Source of the DNA: Niebla homalea
Lineage: Eukaryota; Ascomycota; Lecanoromycetes; Lecanorales; Ramalinaceae
Direction: 5' to 3'
Assembly (NCBI GenBank): GCA_019925105.1
Contig: JAHGAU010000011.1
Span: 434,001 to 498,000 of the forward strand
Length of the DNA: 64,000 bases
Part shown: piece after piece, positions 61,548 to 64,000 of the stretch
Position numbering within the stretch: the first letter of the stretch is position 1
Layout of the letters: each line of letters opens with the position of its first letter
The notes under the pieces: generated by a model
What the model saw: only the letters and a program-made list of their open reading frames with translations
Told to the model about the DNA's origin: nothing
Databases searched by the model: none
Position numbers and translations under genes: made by a program

Positions 61548-62815
61548 TAGACCAATATATCTACGGGTCGCCGGCGTAATTTAAGTCCGTATAGCCATTA
61601 AGGGGCTTTAAAGGGCCTCGAAAAACGAACTTTAAGGAGGTTATATTGCGGAGGTAATAAAAGATCTTCTTAACGGCTATTTAATGTCTTTTATTAAGGT
61701 TAAATACGTAACGTAATATTACCGATAATGTATAGGCTATATTAAGCCTAATATCCATTATAATATATATAAATAAGCCGATAGCGGACTAATATTTAAG
61801 CCGGAATTACTTTAAGGCGGTATATTCCTTATTAACCGGCTTAAAACGGGTATTTACGTTTATAAAAATAATTATATTATTACCTTTAAAGAAAGGATTA
61901 TTATATATATTAAATCAAATAAAAACTTATTTAACGTAACTTTCTTAATTAAGAATTAAAGTTTAATTTTATCGATTACGGGTAATAATTATACTTAAAT
62001 ATTATTTATATAAGCCTAAATCGGATATCTTAAACTTCTTATTCAGTTAAGCTTTTAAGTCGGTAATAATCCGTTTATTAATTTTTATTATTAAGATATT
62101 ATTAATATATATAATAACGATAATATTGGTATCCGGGTTTAAGAATACGTTATAATTTTTATTAATATAACGGTAATTAAGTTTCTTAAGGAATATAAAA
62201 AAATATTAATATTAAATCCGGGATAATTATTTAAGCTTATAAAGAGTTTTATTTAATAAATAAATATAACTTAAGTTATTATTAAAGCCCGTTAATTAAT
62301 AAATATAAATCTTTTTAAGGACGTTATTATAAAAGAATATTAATTTAATATTAATTTACTTAATTTCCAGGTTATATATAACCGTTATAATAAAGAGGGC
62401 CTTATAATTTATAAGCTTAGTAACCGTTATAAAAATATTCAAAAAGTCTAAATTTTCCTTTTATTGAAATCCACGGATTACTTATTTAACCTTATACCGG
62501 GTAATATTACCGTTTAATTTACGTCTATACTTATAAACTTACTTATTATTTAATACGTTAATACTAGGAGGTAAATCTACCAGGATCCAGGTTTTATTCT
62601 TTTTTAAGGACTTGACTTTATTTTCTATAGTAAACTCCCACTTTATCTTACGGTATACGTTCTTTACGGCTTATATATAAATTATAAACTCGGTATAATC
62701 CGTAGGGATCGCGGTTATAAAATATATAAGTACTAGCTGAAAGCCGGCGGCTTAATAATTAAAGTCCCGGTTACGCCGGTGGCTTAAAGGTTATATTTTA
62801 ACCATATAAACTGTC
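61548..62815 (-). pseudogene. Copia element C1 pol fragment (minus strand), oldest layer
   Basis: Second member of family C, reverse orientation, cut by B0 inside RNase H. On the minus strand it aligns with C from the linker before RT to RNase H. The RT opening lies at about 62,760-62,500, with an active site reading YINN near 62,091-62,110 followed by KINKRIITDLKAQLNKKFK. At the left edge, GGTCGCCGGCGTAATTTAAG (about 61,566-61,585) is the reverse of the RNase H site found in C near 11,400-11,420. Similarity to C stops at about 62,810, next to a GC-rich patch, so the upstream end is lost, divergent or displaced. The rest of its RNase H lies left of the window, beyond the far end of B0. Confidence 0.8.
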
Positions 62816-62954
62816 AGGGTTCAGGGGCGTTGGTAGCTCAGGAGTAGGCCCTACCGGGCCTATCCCGGGCCAAGCCCGGGGTTAATCTGGCAAGCAGGAG
62901 TATTACCGACTGGGTATATTAGGGCCTTCGGCCCCTTTACTCTTATATTTCTGT
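62811..62954 (+). mobile_element. GC-rich structured patch with tRNA-like box (possible tRNA-derived SINE)
   Basis: This is an un-RIPed, GC-rich patch between C1 and unidentified sequence. TGGTAGCTCAGG (62,831-62,842) fits an RNA polymerase III A box, and GGGGTTAATCTGG (62,878-62,890) is a weak B box about 40 bp on. Hairpins: TAGGCCC/GGGCCTA (62,845-62,851 with 62,856-62,862), CCCGGGC/GCCCGGG (62,864-62,870 with 62,874-62,880) and GGGCC/GGCCC (62,922-62,926 with 62,930-62,934). CTGT occurs at both edges (62,811 and 62,951) as a possible short TSD. It is not a functional tRNA, because no acceptor stem closes. No coding potential. Assignment is tentative. Confidence 0.42.
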
Positions 62955-64000
62955 ACTTTAATATCTTTAATTATACGTAATATACCCTTTGCCTTTTAAT
63001 TACTTTAAAGGGGCTTATACTTTAACATTATATTAAAGTTAACCTATCTACGCCCTCGTAAGGAGTAACGAAGTAAAATAAAGGCTCTTATTAATAATAC
63101 TTACTAACAGCGGACGGTAAGCCGATAATTATTAACGGTATTAAATAGGCGGTAATTACGGTTAAAACGTACGGCGATTAATATCCGGACGGGCTATAAG
63201 AAAATATCAATAATTAAAACGGGAGGTTACGATAGCTTTAAATAGGTAGATATTAATTTTACTAAGCTATATAAAGAATCAATCCAAAAGGTTAAACCTT
63301 AATAAGGCGATTTAAAGGTTATAAATAAAGTAAACCTTAAAAATATTATAAATTCAATTAAAAATAAACCTATAAAAACTTATAGAATTTTTACTTATTA
63401 TTTACCTTTTTACTCCTTAGAACCTTTAATTAAAATATCTAGTTTTATACTTACTTTATAATATAAGGTATTTAATACCCGGAAGAAAAAATACTTTAAG
63501 GAGTACTCTATAATGTAGGGGAGCAATATTAAACCTTATTATAATATAAACTTTATTGTTTTACCCTATAATATTACCCTTATAATATAGGATCCGCTTA
63601 ACGGAAAAATTAAGAAATTTATCTTTTTCTTTTTTTTTTACTTACCTTTATTCCTTTTTAACCTTAATTTACCTTTTACTTACCTTTTATTTATTGAAAC
63701 TATAAATAATAAATTTTAATAATCCTTTCTATTAAAGGCTTTTACGTTAAAATATAATTTACAAAACGGTTTTTAAGGGGACCCCGATTAATTAATATTA
63801 TTTATCGAGGATAAGGCCTTTTCCCGGTAAAGTAAAAAAGATAAAAACCCGATAAATTACTTAATTATTAAGAACCCGGTTTCCGATAATAATTACGGGG
63901 GATATATAAATTATATTGCCCGCCGGCGTTATTATAAATTAAAAAGTATTACCTTAAAGGAATTAATTAAACGTACTTTATATTTTATAAAGATTTACGT
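62955..64000. other. Unidentified RIPed sequence at the right edge
   Basis: About 1 kb with no match to the families in the window that I could see. It is AT-rich with RIP-type composition. A plus-strand stretch around 63,105-63,200 reads LTADGKPIIINGIKQAV, protein-like but unassigned. At about 63,737-64,000 another plus-strand frame, charged and with only RIP-type stops, runs off the window. Between them, about 63,627-63,690 is a pyrimidine-rich run with repeated CTTACCTTTT words. TAGGGGAGC near 63,516 resembles the polypurine motifs of the Copia families but no LTR follows. Probably the start of another element. Confidence 0.4.

Noticed and set aside
62821..62900. Possible functional tRNA gene
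   Set aside because: The A box is good but the B box is weak, the fold gives back-to-back hairpins and no cloverleaf, and no 7-bp acceptor stem closes.

Overview
The window looks like chromosomal DNA from a filamentous ascomycete (Pezizomycotina-type) fungus. It is an extremely A+T-rich block of repeat-induced point mutation (RIP) wreckage. CpA/TpG are strongly depleted, TpA is in excess and CpG survives. Nearly every broken codon is explained by C-to-T or G-to-A change (CAA/CAG/TGG to stop, Cys/His to Tyr, Asp to Asn). I found no intact gene and no host gene. The only long open frames are short antisense shadows. Family names A, B, C, G and L are my working labels.

The whole window can be read as one nested stack of retrotransposons, with target-site duplications (TSDs) visible at most joints. 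The oldest layer is a minus-strand Ty1/Copia element, C1 (about 61,548-62,815). It is cut by a minus-strand Copia element, B0, whose 5' LTR ends at about 61,547 and whose 3' end lies left of the window. From left to right B0 is interrupted by: (i) Copia element C on the plus strand (window start to 12,234), itself split by Copia elements A0 (1-2,749, plus) and A3 (4,731-10,803, minus); (ii) a 173-bp GC-rich structured insert (14,184-14,356); (iii) LINE L1 on the plus strand (14,740-33,840), split by Gypsy element G (15,920-29,179, minus), which is split by LINE L2 (17,871-23,676, minus); (iv) Copia A1 (34,719-40,796, plus); (v) Copia B1 (42,143-61,412, minus), inserted in the 5' LTR of B0. B1 is split by Copia A2 (43,528-56,180, plus), whose 3' LTR is split by Copia B2 (49,583-56,160, minus). 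Nesting is five elements deep on two branches: C1>B0>L1>G>L2 and C1>B0>B1>A2>B2.

Family features: A is about 6.08 kb with 162-bp LTRs. B is about 6.58 kb with 152-bp LTRs. C has a 135-bp LTR. A and B carry the same primer-binding site, which resembles priming by an internally cleaved (half) initiator tRNA, as in Drosophila copia and yeast Ty5. G is about 7.4 kb with 211-bp LTRs. L is about 5.8 kb, Tad/I-like, with ORF1 and ORF2, a (TCAA)n-type tail and 12-13 bp TSDs. Right of C1 are a second GC-rich, tRNA-like structured patch (about 62,811-62,954) and roughly 1 kb that I could not identify.

Nothing here encodes a working system today. The points of interest are the resolvable insertion history, B elements landing on a motif conserved in LTR ends, two short structured inserts that escaped RIP, periodic polypurine motifs, and an extra coding remnant downstream of pol in G. 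A gene-free, RIP-saturated retrotransposon block of this size fits an AT-rich isochore or a (peri)centromere; the sequence alone does not decide which.
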